Shown here piece by piece: positions 34,101 through 45,900 of a stretch of 64,000 bases of DNA. This DNA comes from Sweltsa coloradensis (lineage: Eukaryota; Arthropoda; Insecta; Plecoptera; Chloroperlidae). The position numbers were made by a program, and so were the translations under genes. The notes under the pieces are model-generated. The model worked only from the letters and a program-made list of their open reading frames with translations. It searched no databases and was not told where the DNA came from. Within the stretch, counting starts at the first letter, position 1; each line of letters begins with the position of its first letter. Location: NCBI GenBank assembly GCA_024449915.1, contig JAMZAV010000056.1:434001-498000 (forward strand). Reading direction: 5' to 3'.

Positions 34101-37100
34101 AAAAATGAAAAGTGGGATATCGTTTTTTAACTTTTTTACTTGACACATACAAGTTATGCACTTCTAGGTGTTGGTTTTGTCTTAGTGGCAGTGAGCTTGA
34201 TTTTTTAAGCCCACTTACGACTTGCTAGGGCCGCTAGGACCGCGGGAAAGACATGTTGGTCTCGAGAAGTGCTCATGAAAGTGGTTTTTTGAGAGTTCTT
34301 TACTGCCTAGCTCGGCCGGGTGTGAACCAAATGAGCTGAAATTTTAATCCTCAACAGCTGTTGGCCCCCCAAAAAATACAAAAAATACTAGGTTCCAATC
34401 GGATGAAAGGTACGGCCGTGAACGGGGTGTGAAATTTGAAAATTGCCTTACTAAACCCTTGTCAAAAAAGACGATGTTGGGGGGTACGGTTTTTTGACGG
34501 AAATCGATTAAGGGCTTCACAAAGAGCTCAAAACAGTTTTCCTTTTTCAGATCGGACTTATAGGGGTCTCAAAATTAATTTATTGGTGGTGAAATGTCAT
34601 TCAACTTGACACCTTTTTATGGCATTTACCGACGAATGGTGCGAGATAGAGACAAACGGTTTTCACCATTATGTTTAGAATAATAATGTTCATCAAAATC
34701 AACAAGGTTTTTTTTTATTAAAAAATGAAAAGTGGGATATCGTTTTTTAACTTTTTTACTTGACACATACAAGTTATGCACTTCTAGGTGTTGGTTTTGT
34801 CTTAGTGGCAGTGAGCTTTGATTTTTTAAGCCCACTTACGACTTGCTAGGGCCGCTAGGACCGCGGGAAAAGACATGTTGTCTCGAGAAGTGCTCATGAA
34901 AGTGGTTTTTGAGAGTTCTTTACTGCCCTAGCTCGCCGGGTGTGCACCAAATGAGCTGAAATTTTAATCCTCAACAGCTGTTGGCCCCCAAAAAATACAA
35001 AAAATACTAGGTTCCAATCGGATGAAGGTACGGCCGTGAAGGGGGTGTGAAATTTGAAAATTGCCTTACTAAACCCTTGTCAAAAAGTCGATTTTGGGGG
35101 TACCGGTTTTTTGACGGAAATCGATTTAGGCTTCACAAAGAGCTCAAACAGTTTTTCTTTTTAAGATCGGACTTTTAGGGTCTCAAAATTAATTCAATGG
35201 TGGTGAAATGTCATTCAATTTGACACCTTGTTATTGCATTTCCCGACGAATGGTGCAAGCTAGAGACAAACTGTTTTCACCATCATGTTTAGAATTATAA
35301 TGTTCATCAAAATCAACAAGTTTTTTTTTTATTAAAAATGAAAAGTGGGATATCGTTTTTTTAAATTTTTTACTTGACACATACAAGTTATGCACTTTTA
35401 GGTGTTGGTTTTGTCTTAGTGGCAGTGAGCTTGATTTTTGAAGCCCACTTACGACTTGCTAGGGCCGCTAGGACGCGGGAAAGACATGTTGGTCTCGAGA
35501 AGTGCTCATGAAAGTGGTTTTTTTGAGAGTTCTTTACTGCCCTAGCTCGTCGGGTGTGAACCAAATGAGCTGAAATTTTAATCCACAACAGCTGTTGGCC
35601 CCCCAAAAAATACAAAAATACTAGGTTCCAATCGGATGAAAGGTACGGCCGTGAACGGGGTGTGAAATTTGAAAATTGCCTTAGTTAACCCTTGTCAAAA
35701 AAGTCGATTTTGGGGGGGTACCGGTTTTTGGACGGAAATCGATTTAGGGCTTCACAAGAGCTCAAAACAGTTTTTTCTTTTTAAGATCGGACCTTATAGG
35801 GGTCTCAAATTAATTTATTGGTGGGGAAATGTCATTCAACTTGACACCTTTTTATGGCATTTTACCGACGAATGGTGCGAGATAGAGACAAACGGTTTCA
35901 CCATTATGTTTAGAATTATACATGTTCATCAAAATCAACAATGTTTTTTTTTTATTAAAAAATGAAAAGTGGGATATCGTTTTTTAACTTTTTTACTTGA
36001 CACATACAAGTTATGCACTTTTAGGTGTTGGTTTTGTCTTAGTGGCAGTGAGCTTGATTTTTAAGCCCACTGACGACTTGCCAGGGCCGCTAGGACCGCG
36101 GGAAAGACATTTGTCTCGAGAAGTGCTCATGAAAGTGGTTTTTTTGAGAGTTCTTTACTGCCCTAGCTCGGCCGGGTGTGAACAAATGAGCTGAAAGTTT
36201 AATCCTCAACAGCTGTTGGCCCCCAAAAATACAAAAAAATACTAGGTTCCAATCGGATGAAAGGTACGGCCGTGAACGGGTCGTGAAATTTGAAAATTGC
36301 CTTACTAAACCCTTGTCAAAAAAAGTCGATTTTGGGGGGTACCGGTTTTTTGACGGAAATCGATTTAGGGCTTCACAAAGAGCTCAAAACAGTTTTTCTT
36401 TTTAAGATCGGACTTATAGGGGTCTCAAAATTAATTTATTGGTGGTGAAATGTCATTCAACTTGACACCTTTTTATGGCATTTACCGACGAATGGTGCGA
36501 GATAGAGACAAACGGTTTTCACCATTATGTTTAGAATAATAATGTTCATCAAAATCAACAAGGTTTTTTTTTATTAAAAAATGAAAAGTGGGATATCGTT
36601 TTTTAACTTTTTTACTTGACACATACAAGTTATGCACTTCTAGGTGTTGGTTTTGTCTTAGTGGCAGTGAGCTTGATTTTTTAAGCCCACTTACGACTTG
36701 CTAGGGCCGCTAGGACCGCGGGAAAGACATGTTGGTCTCGAGAAGTGCTCATGAAAGTGGTTTTTTGAGAGTTCTTTACTGCCCTAGCTCGGCCGGGTGT
36801 TGAACCAAATGAGCTGAAAGTTTAATCCACACAGCTGTTGGCCCTTCAAAAAATACAAAAAATACTAGGTTCCAATCGGATGAAAGTTACGGCCGTGAAC
36901 GGGTGTGAAATTTGAAAATTGCCCTTACTAAACCATTGTCAAAAAGTCGATTTTGGGGGGCTTACAGGTTTTTTGACGGAAATCGATTAAGGGCTTCACA
37001 AAGAGCTCAAAACAGTTTTCCTTTTTCAGATCGGACTTATAGGGGTCTCAAAATTAATTTATTGGTGGTGAAAATGTGATTCAACTTGACACCTTTTTAT

Positions 37101-40100
37101 GGCAATAACCGACGAATGGTGCGAGATAGAGACAAACGGTTTTCACCATTATGTTTAGAATAATAATGTTCATCAAAATCACTAATGTTTTTTTTTATTA
37201 AAAAATGAAAAGTGGGATATGGTTTTTTAACTTTTTACTTGACACATACAAGTTATGCACTTCTAGGTGTTGGTTTTGTCTTAGTGGCAGTGAGATTGAT
37301 TTTTTAAGCCCACTTACGACTTGCTAGGGCCGCTAGGACCGCGGGAAAGACATGTTGGTCTCGAGAAGTGCTCATGAAAGTGGTTTTTGAGAGTTCTTTA
37401 CTGCCCTAGCTCGTCGGGTGTGACCAAATGAGCTGAAATTTTAATCCTCAACAGCTGTTGGCCCCCCAAAAAATACAAAAAATACTAGGTTCCAATCGGA
37501 TGAAAGGTACGGCCGTGAACGAGGTGTGAAATTTTAAAATTGCCTTACTAAAAACCCTTGTCAAAAAAGTCGATTTTGGGGGGTACCGGTTTTTTGACGG
37601 AAATCGATTAAGGGCTTCACAAAGAGCTCAAAACAGTTTTCCTTTTTCAGATCGGACTTATAGGGGTCTCAAAATTAATTTATTGGTGGTGAAATGTCAT
37701 TCAACTTGACACCTTTTTATGGCATTTACCGACGAATGGTGCGAGATAGAGACAAACGGTTTTCACCATTATGTTTAGAATAATAATGTTCATCAAAATC
37801 AACAAGGTTTTTTTTTATTAAAAAATGAAAAGTGGGATATCGTTTTTTAACTTTTTTACTTGACACATACAAGTTATGCACTTGTAGGTGTTGTTTTTTT
37901 CTTAGTGGCAGTGAGCTTGATTTTTTAAGCCCACTTACGACTTGCTAGGGCCGCTAGGACCGCGGGAAAGACATGTTGGTCTCGAGAAGTGCTCATGAAA
38001 GTGGTTTTTTGAGAGTTCTTTACTGCCCTAGCTCGGCCGGGTGTGAACCAAATGAGCTGAAATTTTAATCCTCAACAGCTGTTGGCCCCCCAAAAAATAT
38101 AAAAAATACTAGGTTCCAATCGGATGAAAGGTACGGCCGTAAAAGGGGTGTGAAATTTAAAAATTGCCTTAGTAATTGCCCTTGTCAAATTAGTCGATTT
38201 TGGGGGGTACCGGTTTTTTGACGGAAATCGATTAAGGGCTTCACAAAGAGCTCAAAACAGTTTTCCTTTTTCAGATCGGACTTATAGGGGTCTCAAAATT
38301 AATTTATTGGTGGTGAAATGTCATTCAACTTGACACCTTTTTATGGCATTTACCGACGAATGGTGCGAGATAGAGACAAACGGTTTTCACCATTATGTTT
38401 AGAATAATAATGTTCATCAAAATCAACAATGTTTTTTTTTATTAAAAAATGAAAAGTGGGATATCGTTTTTTAACTTTTTTACTTGACACATACAAGTTA
38501 TGCACTTCTAGGTGTTGGTTTTGTCTTAGTGGCAGTGAGCTTGATTTTTTAAGCCCACTTACGACTTGCTAGGGCCGCTAGGACCGCGGGAAAGACATGT
38601 GGTCTCGAGAAGTGCTCATGAAAGTGGTTTTTTGAGAGTTCTTTACTGCCCTAGCTCGGCCGGGTGTGGACCAAATGAGCTGAAATTTTAATCCTCAACA
38701 GCTGTTGGCCCCCAAAAAATACAAAAAATACTAGGTTCCAATCGGATGAAAGGTACGGCCGTGAACGAGGTGTGAAATTTTAAAATTGCCTTACTAAACC
38801 CTTGTCAAAAAAGTCGATTTTGGGGGGTACCGGTTTTTTGACGGAAATCGATTAAGGGCTTCACAAAGAGCTCAAAACAGTTTTCCTTTTTCAGATCGGA
38901 CTTATAGGGGTCTCAAATTAATTTATTGGTGGTGAATAATGTCATTCAACTTGACACCTTTTTATGGCATTTACCGACGAATGGTGCGAGATAGAGACAA
39001 ACGGTTTTTCACCATTATGCTTAAAATAATAATTTCATCAAAATCAACAAGTTTTTTTTTTTTATTAAAAAATGAAAAGTGGGATATCGTTTTTTTAACT
39101 TTTTTACTTGACACATACAAGTTATGCACTTCTAGGTGTTGGTTTTGTCTTAGTGGCAGTGAGCTTGATTTTTTAAGCCCACTTACGACTTGCTAGGGCC
39201 GCTAGGACCGCGGGAAAGACATGTTGGTCTCGAGAAGTGCTCATGAAAGTGGTTTTTTGAGAGTTCTTTACTGCCCTAGCTCGGCCGGGTGTGAACCAAA
39301 TGAGCTGAAATTTTAATCCTCAACAGCTGTTGGCCCCCCAAAAAATACAAAAAATACTAGGTTCCAATCGGATGAAAGGTACGGCCGTGAACGAGGTGTG
39401 AAATTTTAAAATTGCCTTACTAAATAAACCCTTGTCAAAAAAGTCGATTTTGGGGGGTACCGGTTTTTTGACGGAAATCGATTAAGGGCTTCACAAAGAG
39501 CTCAAAACAGTTTTCCTTTTTCAGATCGGACTTATAGGGGTCTCAAAATTAATTTATTGGTGGTGAAATGTCATTCAACTTGACACCTTTTTATGGCATT
39601 TACCGACGAATGGTGCGAGATAGAGACAAACGGTTTTCACCATTATGTTTAGAATAATAATGTTCATCAAAATCAACAAGGTTTTTTTTTATTAAAAAAT
39701 GAAAAGTGGGATATCGTTTTTTAACTTTTTTACTTGACACATACAAGTTATGCACTTCTAGGTGTTGGTTTTGTCTTAGTGGCAGTGAGCTTGATTTTTT
39801 AAGCCCACTTACGACTTGCTAGGGCCGCTAGGACCGCGGGAAAGACATGTTGGTCTCGAGAAGTGCTCATGAAAGTGGTTTTTTGAGAGTTCTTTACTGC
39901 CCTAGCTCGTCGGGTGTGAACCAAATGAGCTGAAATTTTAATCCTCAACAGCTGTTGGCCCCCCAAAAAAAACAAAAAAATACTAGGTTCCAATCGGATG
40001 AAAGGTACGGCCGTGAAAGGGGTGTGAAATTTTAAAATTGCCTTACTAAACCCCTTGTCAAAAAAGTCGATTTTGGGGGTACCGGTTTTTTGACGGAAAT

Positions 40101-41227
40101 CGATTAAGGGCTTCACAAAGAGCTCAAACAGTTTTCCTTATCAGATCGGACTTATAGGGGTCTCAAAATTAATTTATTGGTGGTGAAATGTCATTCAACT
40201 TGACACCTTTTTATGGCATTTACCGACGAATGGTGCGAGATAGAGACAAACGGTTTTCACCATTATGTTTAGAATAATAATGTTCATCAAAATCAACAAG
40301 GTTTTTTTTTATTAAAAAATGAAAAGTGGGATATCGTTTTTTAACTTTTTTACTTGACACATACAAGTTATGCACTTCTAGGTGTTGGTTTTGTCTTAGT
40401 GGCAGTGAGCTTGATTTTTTAAGCCCACTTACGACTTGCTAGGGCCGCTAGGACCGCGGGAAAGACATGTTGGTCTCGAGAAGTGCTCATGAAAGTGGTT
40501 TTTTGAGAGTTCTTTACTGCCCTAGCTCGGCCGGGTGTGGACCAAATGAGCTGAAATTTTAATCCTCAACAGCTGTTGGCCCCCCAAAAAATACAAAAAA
40601 TACTAGGTTCCAATCGGATGAAAGGTACGGCCGTGAACGAGGTGTGAAATTTTAAAATTGCCTTACTAAACCCTTGTCAAAAAAGTCGATTTTGGGGGGT
40701 ACCGGTTTTTTGACGGAAATCGATTAAGGGCTTCACAAAGAGCTCAAAACAGTTTTCCTTTTTCAGATCGGACTTATAGGGGTCTCAAAATTAATTTATT
40801 GGTGGTGAAATGTCATTCAACTTGACACCTTTTTATGGCATTTACCGACGAATGGTGCGAGATAGAGACAAACGGTTTTCACCATTATGTTTAGAATTAT
40901 AATGTTCATCAAAATCATCAAGTTTTTTTTTATTTAAAAAATGAAAAGTGGGATATCGTTTTTTAACTTTTTTACTTGACACATACAAGTTATGCACTTC
41001 TAGGTGTTGGTTTTGTCTTAGTGGCAGTGAGCTTGATTTTTTAAGCCCACTTACGACTTGCTAGGGCCGCTAGGACCGCGGGAAAGACATGTTGGTCTCG
41101 AGAAGTGCTCATGAAAGTGGTTTTTTGAGAGTTCTTTACTGCCCTAGCTCGGCCGGGTGTGAACCAAATGAGCTGAAATTTTAATCCTCAACAGCTGTTG
41201 GCCCCCCAAAAAATACAAAAAATACTA
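28115..41227 (+). repeat. Satellite array, ~621-bp monomer, ~21 copies (clean part)
   Basis: Head-to-tail monomers. The landmark CTGCCCTAGCTCGG falls at 28721, 29341, 29959, 30581, 31198, 31816, 32439, 33054, 33678, 34303 (one C short), 34923, 35537, 36158, 36779, 37401, 38023, 38646, 39271, 39897, 40517 and 41139, so the period is 614-626. Copies differ by a few substitutions and homopolymer-length indels. Each has a perfect palindrome CAACAGCTGTTG, a TACGGCCGT block and a T-run before ATTAAAAAATGAAAAGTG. The recurring 60-75-codon minus-strand frames are repeat artefacts. It starts abruptly after the left arm. Confidence 0.97.
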
Positions 41228-42978
41228 TTCTCCGTTTCATTCCGAGCTGGCACTGGCGGTCGGCATAAAAACCGGTTTGTAGGGGAGGTATTGTACAGCC
41301 CTGAAGACGATGGCCGAGTCTGACTGATGTAAGATCAGTTAAGCTTAAATCGACAGAAGGAGATAATTGTACCTGTCTCCTTTGAAATTAGCCTTTTGTT
41401 AAATGCAAGTCGGTAGACAAGTGGAGTGAGGGCCTATGTACGTAAGCCTACACGGGTTCGATCCTCGGTGACCCGGTAGGGCACACGTTTTCGAATGTTA
41501 CGATGCCTCCATTATAATTAGTAATTACTAATTACCATATTGGTATATTTAACGTACCTTATGTTAGCAGCACATTACATGTAATCAGTTATACACAGAC
41601 GGGAGTGTTTCCCTACTGATGAAATAAAGAACCATTGCACCATATCGCACAAAGGCCCTCGTTTACAATGAATAATAATTGTCGTTTGAATGAATGAATT
41701 GAGTTTTAGTAAACTCAATGCTGTTATTGATCAGTGTAAAAACCCATTGATACGTGTTTATTAGCAACAAAACCAACAACAAACGGTCCTTGGCTGATAT
41801 ATTATTTTAAATCATCATCAATCATGATAATTAATTAATGGTTAATCAGTAGGCATATGAATATCACAACGAGCATAGCAATTTCATTCGGTCACAACTC
41901 TCGTAGTTTTCATCATAAAACCGAAATTTAAAAAAGAGTATTTACTTAATTCACAACTTGTCATCATAGTAAACAAATGTTATTAAAATTACCGAAAAAT
42001 TAACATTTTTTCTAGTTGATATTTTATTGACAAGAGGGAACCTAAGTTTTGAAGGCGGGAAGGAAATTGGTTCTCTCTGGTCTCAGCGCCCATAAGAATT
42101 AGCATGGTACGAAAATGCAACTCGCCGTATCTTTTGACTCGCGCAAAAGAAATCTAAACCAATAACATCACAAGATGCATAATTTTGTGGAGAAGATGAT
42201 CGCATTCTACTTTGCTCGATGACGCTTCCTAAATTCAAACTATTATGAGTTTAATGGACCCATGTTTGCGCGCTGTCGCAAATGTACTCTGACTGAGCGG
42301 CAACCTAAGCGAGACGCAGCCACGTTGTGTGCAGCTGTGGCATCCTTGCATACCACGCGCCTGTCCATGGTTGCTAAATGTACTTTTCATTCAAGATTTT
42401 GTTGGCACATTAAAGGATATTTTATTAGTAATGTATAATCTAGTTTCAACCCAGTGACCTCACAGTAGCCACAAAGCAAGTCGGATACCAAATGTTATGC
42501 TGATGCCACGGACAAAATGTTTTTACGTGCTTTTTCATGAGCAGTTTGGAAGGTTTGGCAACAGTGTAAATGTAGAGTTCACTTTGACTCAAAACAAATG
42601 TCATTAATATTTGTGATAGAGCAGAGTTATGTATATCCACGCAAAGAGGAAAGATTATAGTTTCTTACAGTATGAATATAATTCCGGTCCGTGGTCGGGT
42701 TCTCGCGCTATCGCTTACGAAACATTTAGCACGGGTTAATCGCCTATACCACGCTGACCGGAGAGAACCAGACAACGCCCACTTAGGTTCCCTAGACGTT
42801 TAGATCAAAAGGTAAGATAACGCGTCGCGAGCCGGCCGGCCAGAGCATACGACGCTGCCGGACAAGGTACGCATGCCATTCATAACTCTGCGTACAATAG
42901 TCCAGGAGATCAGAGCTATTAGGGGTGAGAAAAGTTGAGGGGCATCATTTTAATGCCACCTCGCACTGAAACGGAGAA
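41228..42978. mobile_element. TA-flanked inverted-repeat element inserted in the satellite array (1751 bp)
   Basis: Left end TTCTCCGTTTCATTCCGAGC and right end GCTCGCAC-like CTCGCACTGAAACGGAGAA form terminal inverted repeats. TA is duplicated at 41226-41227 and 42979-42980, and removing the element plus one TA restores the monomer text ATACTAGGTTCC. TA duplication is typical of Tc1/mariner-type and some other superfamilies. No transposase ORF is present. A tRNA-like GGGTTCGATCCTCGG lies at about 41454. Inside, 42036-42085 and 42752-42795 are themselves inverted repeats (AGGGAACCTAAGT ends), so a second element may be nested. Confidence 0.82.
42036..42795. mobile_element. Possible nested inverted-repeat element
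   Basis: AGGGAACCTAAGT plus GGTTCTCTCTGGTC on the left match, inverted, GACCGGAGAGAACC plus ACTTAGGTTCCCT on the right. No clear target duplication was found. It might instead be a second inverted-repeat layer of the enclosing element. Confidence 0.5.
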
Positions 42979-45900
42979 TAGGTTCCAATCGGATGAAAGG
43001 TACGGCCGTGAACGGGGTGAAAATTTTAAAATTGCCTTTGTAAACCCCCTTTTCAAAAAAGTCGATTTTTGGGGGTACCCGGTTTTTTTAGGAAAAGATT
43101 TTGGCTTCCCCAAAAAGCTCAAAAAATTTTTCTTTTTTAAAATCGGGCTTTTAGGGGGCTCAAAAATTTAATTTATTGGTGGGGAAAAGTCATTAACTTT
43201 ACCTTTTTTTGGATTACCCACGAAGGTGCGGATAGAGACAAAAAGGTTTTTTACCATTATGTTAGAATTATAAAGTTCATCAAATTAACAGTTTTTTTTT
43301 ATTAAAAAAAAGAAAAGTGGGATATCGTTTTTTTTCTTTTTTTCTTTACCTACAAGTTATGCACTTTTAGGTGTTGGTTTTGTCTTGTGAGTGGCTTTAT
43401 TTTTAAGCCCCTTTCGACTTTCTAGGGCCCCTGGACGCGGAAAGGACATGTTGGTCTCGAGAAGGCCTGAAAATGGTTTTTTTAGAGTTCTTTACTGCCC
43501 TAGCTCTCCGGGTGTGAACCAAATGAGCTAAATTTTAATCCCAACAGTGTTGGCCCCCCAAAAAAAACAAAAAAAAACTAGGTTCCAATCGGATGAAAAG
43601 GACGGCCGTGAACGGGGGGTGAAAATTTTAAAAATTTCCTTAAACCCCCTTTTTCAAAAAGTCGATTTTGGGGGGGACCGGTTTTTACGGAAATCGATTA
43701 AGGGCTTCACAAAGAGTCAAAAAGTTTTTTTTTAAGATCGGACTTATAGGGTCTCAAAAAAAATTTATTGGGGGTGAAAAGTCATTCAACTTACACCTTT
43801 TTTTGCATTTACCCACGAATGGTGCGAGATAGAGACAAAGGTTTCACCATTTTGTTTGAATTTTAATGTTCTCAAAAACAACAAGTTTTTTTTTTTATTA
43901 AAAAAAAGAAAAGTGGGATATCGTTTTTTTTAAATTTCACTTTTCCATACAATTTTGAAACTTTTAGGGGTTGGTTTTTTCTTAGTGGCATGAGCTTGAT
44001 TTTTTAAGCCCCTTTCGACTTGCTAGGGGCCCCTAGGACCGGGGAAAGACATTTTGTTGAAAGGTTTAAAATGGTTTTTAAGTTTTTAAACCCCCCGTGG
44101 GCGGGTGGAACCAAAAAAAGAAATTTTAAAAAAACTCAAAGCTTTGGCCCCCCAAAAAAAAAAAAAAGGCCCAAGGGTAAAGAGCCGGGAACGGGGTGTG
44201 AAAGAAAATTGCTTGTAATTGCAAAAAATCGATTTTTTTAGGTTTTTGACGGGAAAAGGGTTAAAAAGGTTCACAAAATAAAAAAAATTTTTTTAAAAAA
44301 CCCCAAACCAAAATAAATTTGGGGAAACAAAAATTTTATCATTTTGAAACAGAAAAAAAAATTTTAAATGTTTAAATTATTGGTCTCAAAATTTAACAAG
44401 TTTTTTTTTTATTAAAAAATGAAAATGGGAAATTTTTTTAACCCTTTTTTTTCAAATACAAATACTTTTTGGTTTTTTTGAGTGGGGTGAGTTATTTTTT
44501 TTAAGCCCCTTACGATTTGGGGTAACCCCGGGAAAGAAATGTTGGCTCAAAGGCTCATAAATTTTTTTTAGGTCTTTAAGCCCTATGGGGGGTGAACAAA
44601 ACTAAATTTTATCCTCAAATGTTGCCCCCCCCCCAAAAATACAAAAAATATAGGGTTTCCAAAACGGATTAAAAAATGAAGGGGTGTGTTTTAAAATTTT
44701 CCCCTTTCAAAAATTGCCAAAAAAAAAAGTTTTGGGGGTACGGTTTTTTACCCAATCGATTAAAGGGGCCCAAAAGCCAAAACAGTTTTTCCCTTTTTTA
44801 GATGGTTTAGGGGTTCTTAATTATTGGGGGGGGTGTACAATGACATTTTTTTTGCTTTACCCGCGTGGGCAGAAAACAAAAAAAGGTTTTTTCCATTAGG
44901 GTTTGGAATTATAATGTTATAAAAACTCAAAAATTTTTTTTTTTTTAAAAAATAAAAGGGGAACGTTTTTCTTTTTCGACACTAAAGTTATACTTTTTTG
45001 GTGTGGTTTTTCTTTGGCAAACTTTTTTTGCCCCCTTTCGACGTGGGCCGTAGGACCCGGGGAAAGGGAATTTTGGGTTTAGAAATCTCATGAAAGTGGG
45101 TTTTTTAATTTTACTGCCCCCTCGTCCGGGTGTGAACAAAAAAGCTAAATTTTTTAACCCAACAGCTGGGCCCCCAAAAAATCCAAAAAATTAGGTTCCC
45201 AAATCGGTTTTAAGGTACGGCCTAACGGGGTGGAAATTTAAAATTCTTAGTAACCCCTTTTAAAAAACAAATTTTTTGGGGGGGGCCGGTTTTTGACGGG
45301 GAACGATTTAGGGGTTTACAAAAAAGCTCAAAACAGTTTTTTTTTTAAGATCGGACTTAAGGGGTCTCAAAAATTTAATTTTTTGGTGTGAAATGTCATT
45401 CAACTTGACACCTTTTTTTGGATTTACCGAAATGGTGCGAGATAGAGACAAAAGGTTTTCACCATTATGTTTTAAAATTTTAATGTTCATCAAATCAAAA
45501 GTTTTTTTTTTAAAAAATGAAAAAATGGGGGTTCGTTTTTTTTAAATTTTTTATTTACACATACAAATTTTGCACTTTTTTGGTGTGGTTTGTCTTAGTG
45601 GCAGTGACTTGATTTTTTAAGCCACTTACGACTTGCAGGGCCCCTAGGACCGCGGGGGAAAAAAATGTTGGTTCGAGAATGCTCGAAAGTGGGTTTTTTT
45701 AGAGTTCTTTACGCCCCAGCCGTCCGGGTGTGAACCAAATGAGCTGAAATTTTAATCCCAACAGCTGTTGGCCCCCCAAAAAAAACAAAAAATACTAGGT
45801 TCCATCGGAAGAAAGGTACGGCCGTGAACGGGGTGTGAAATTTTAAAATTTCCTTTGTAACCCCTTTTCAAAAAAAATCGATTTTGGGGGGGTACCGGTT

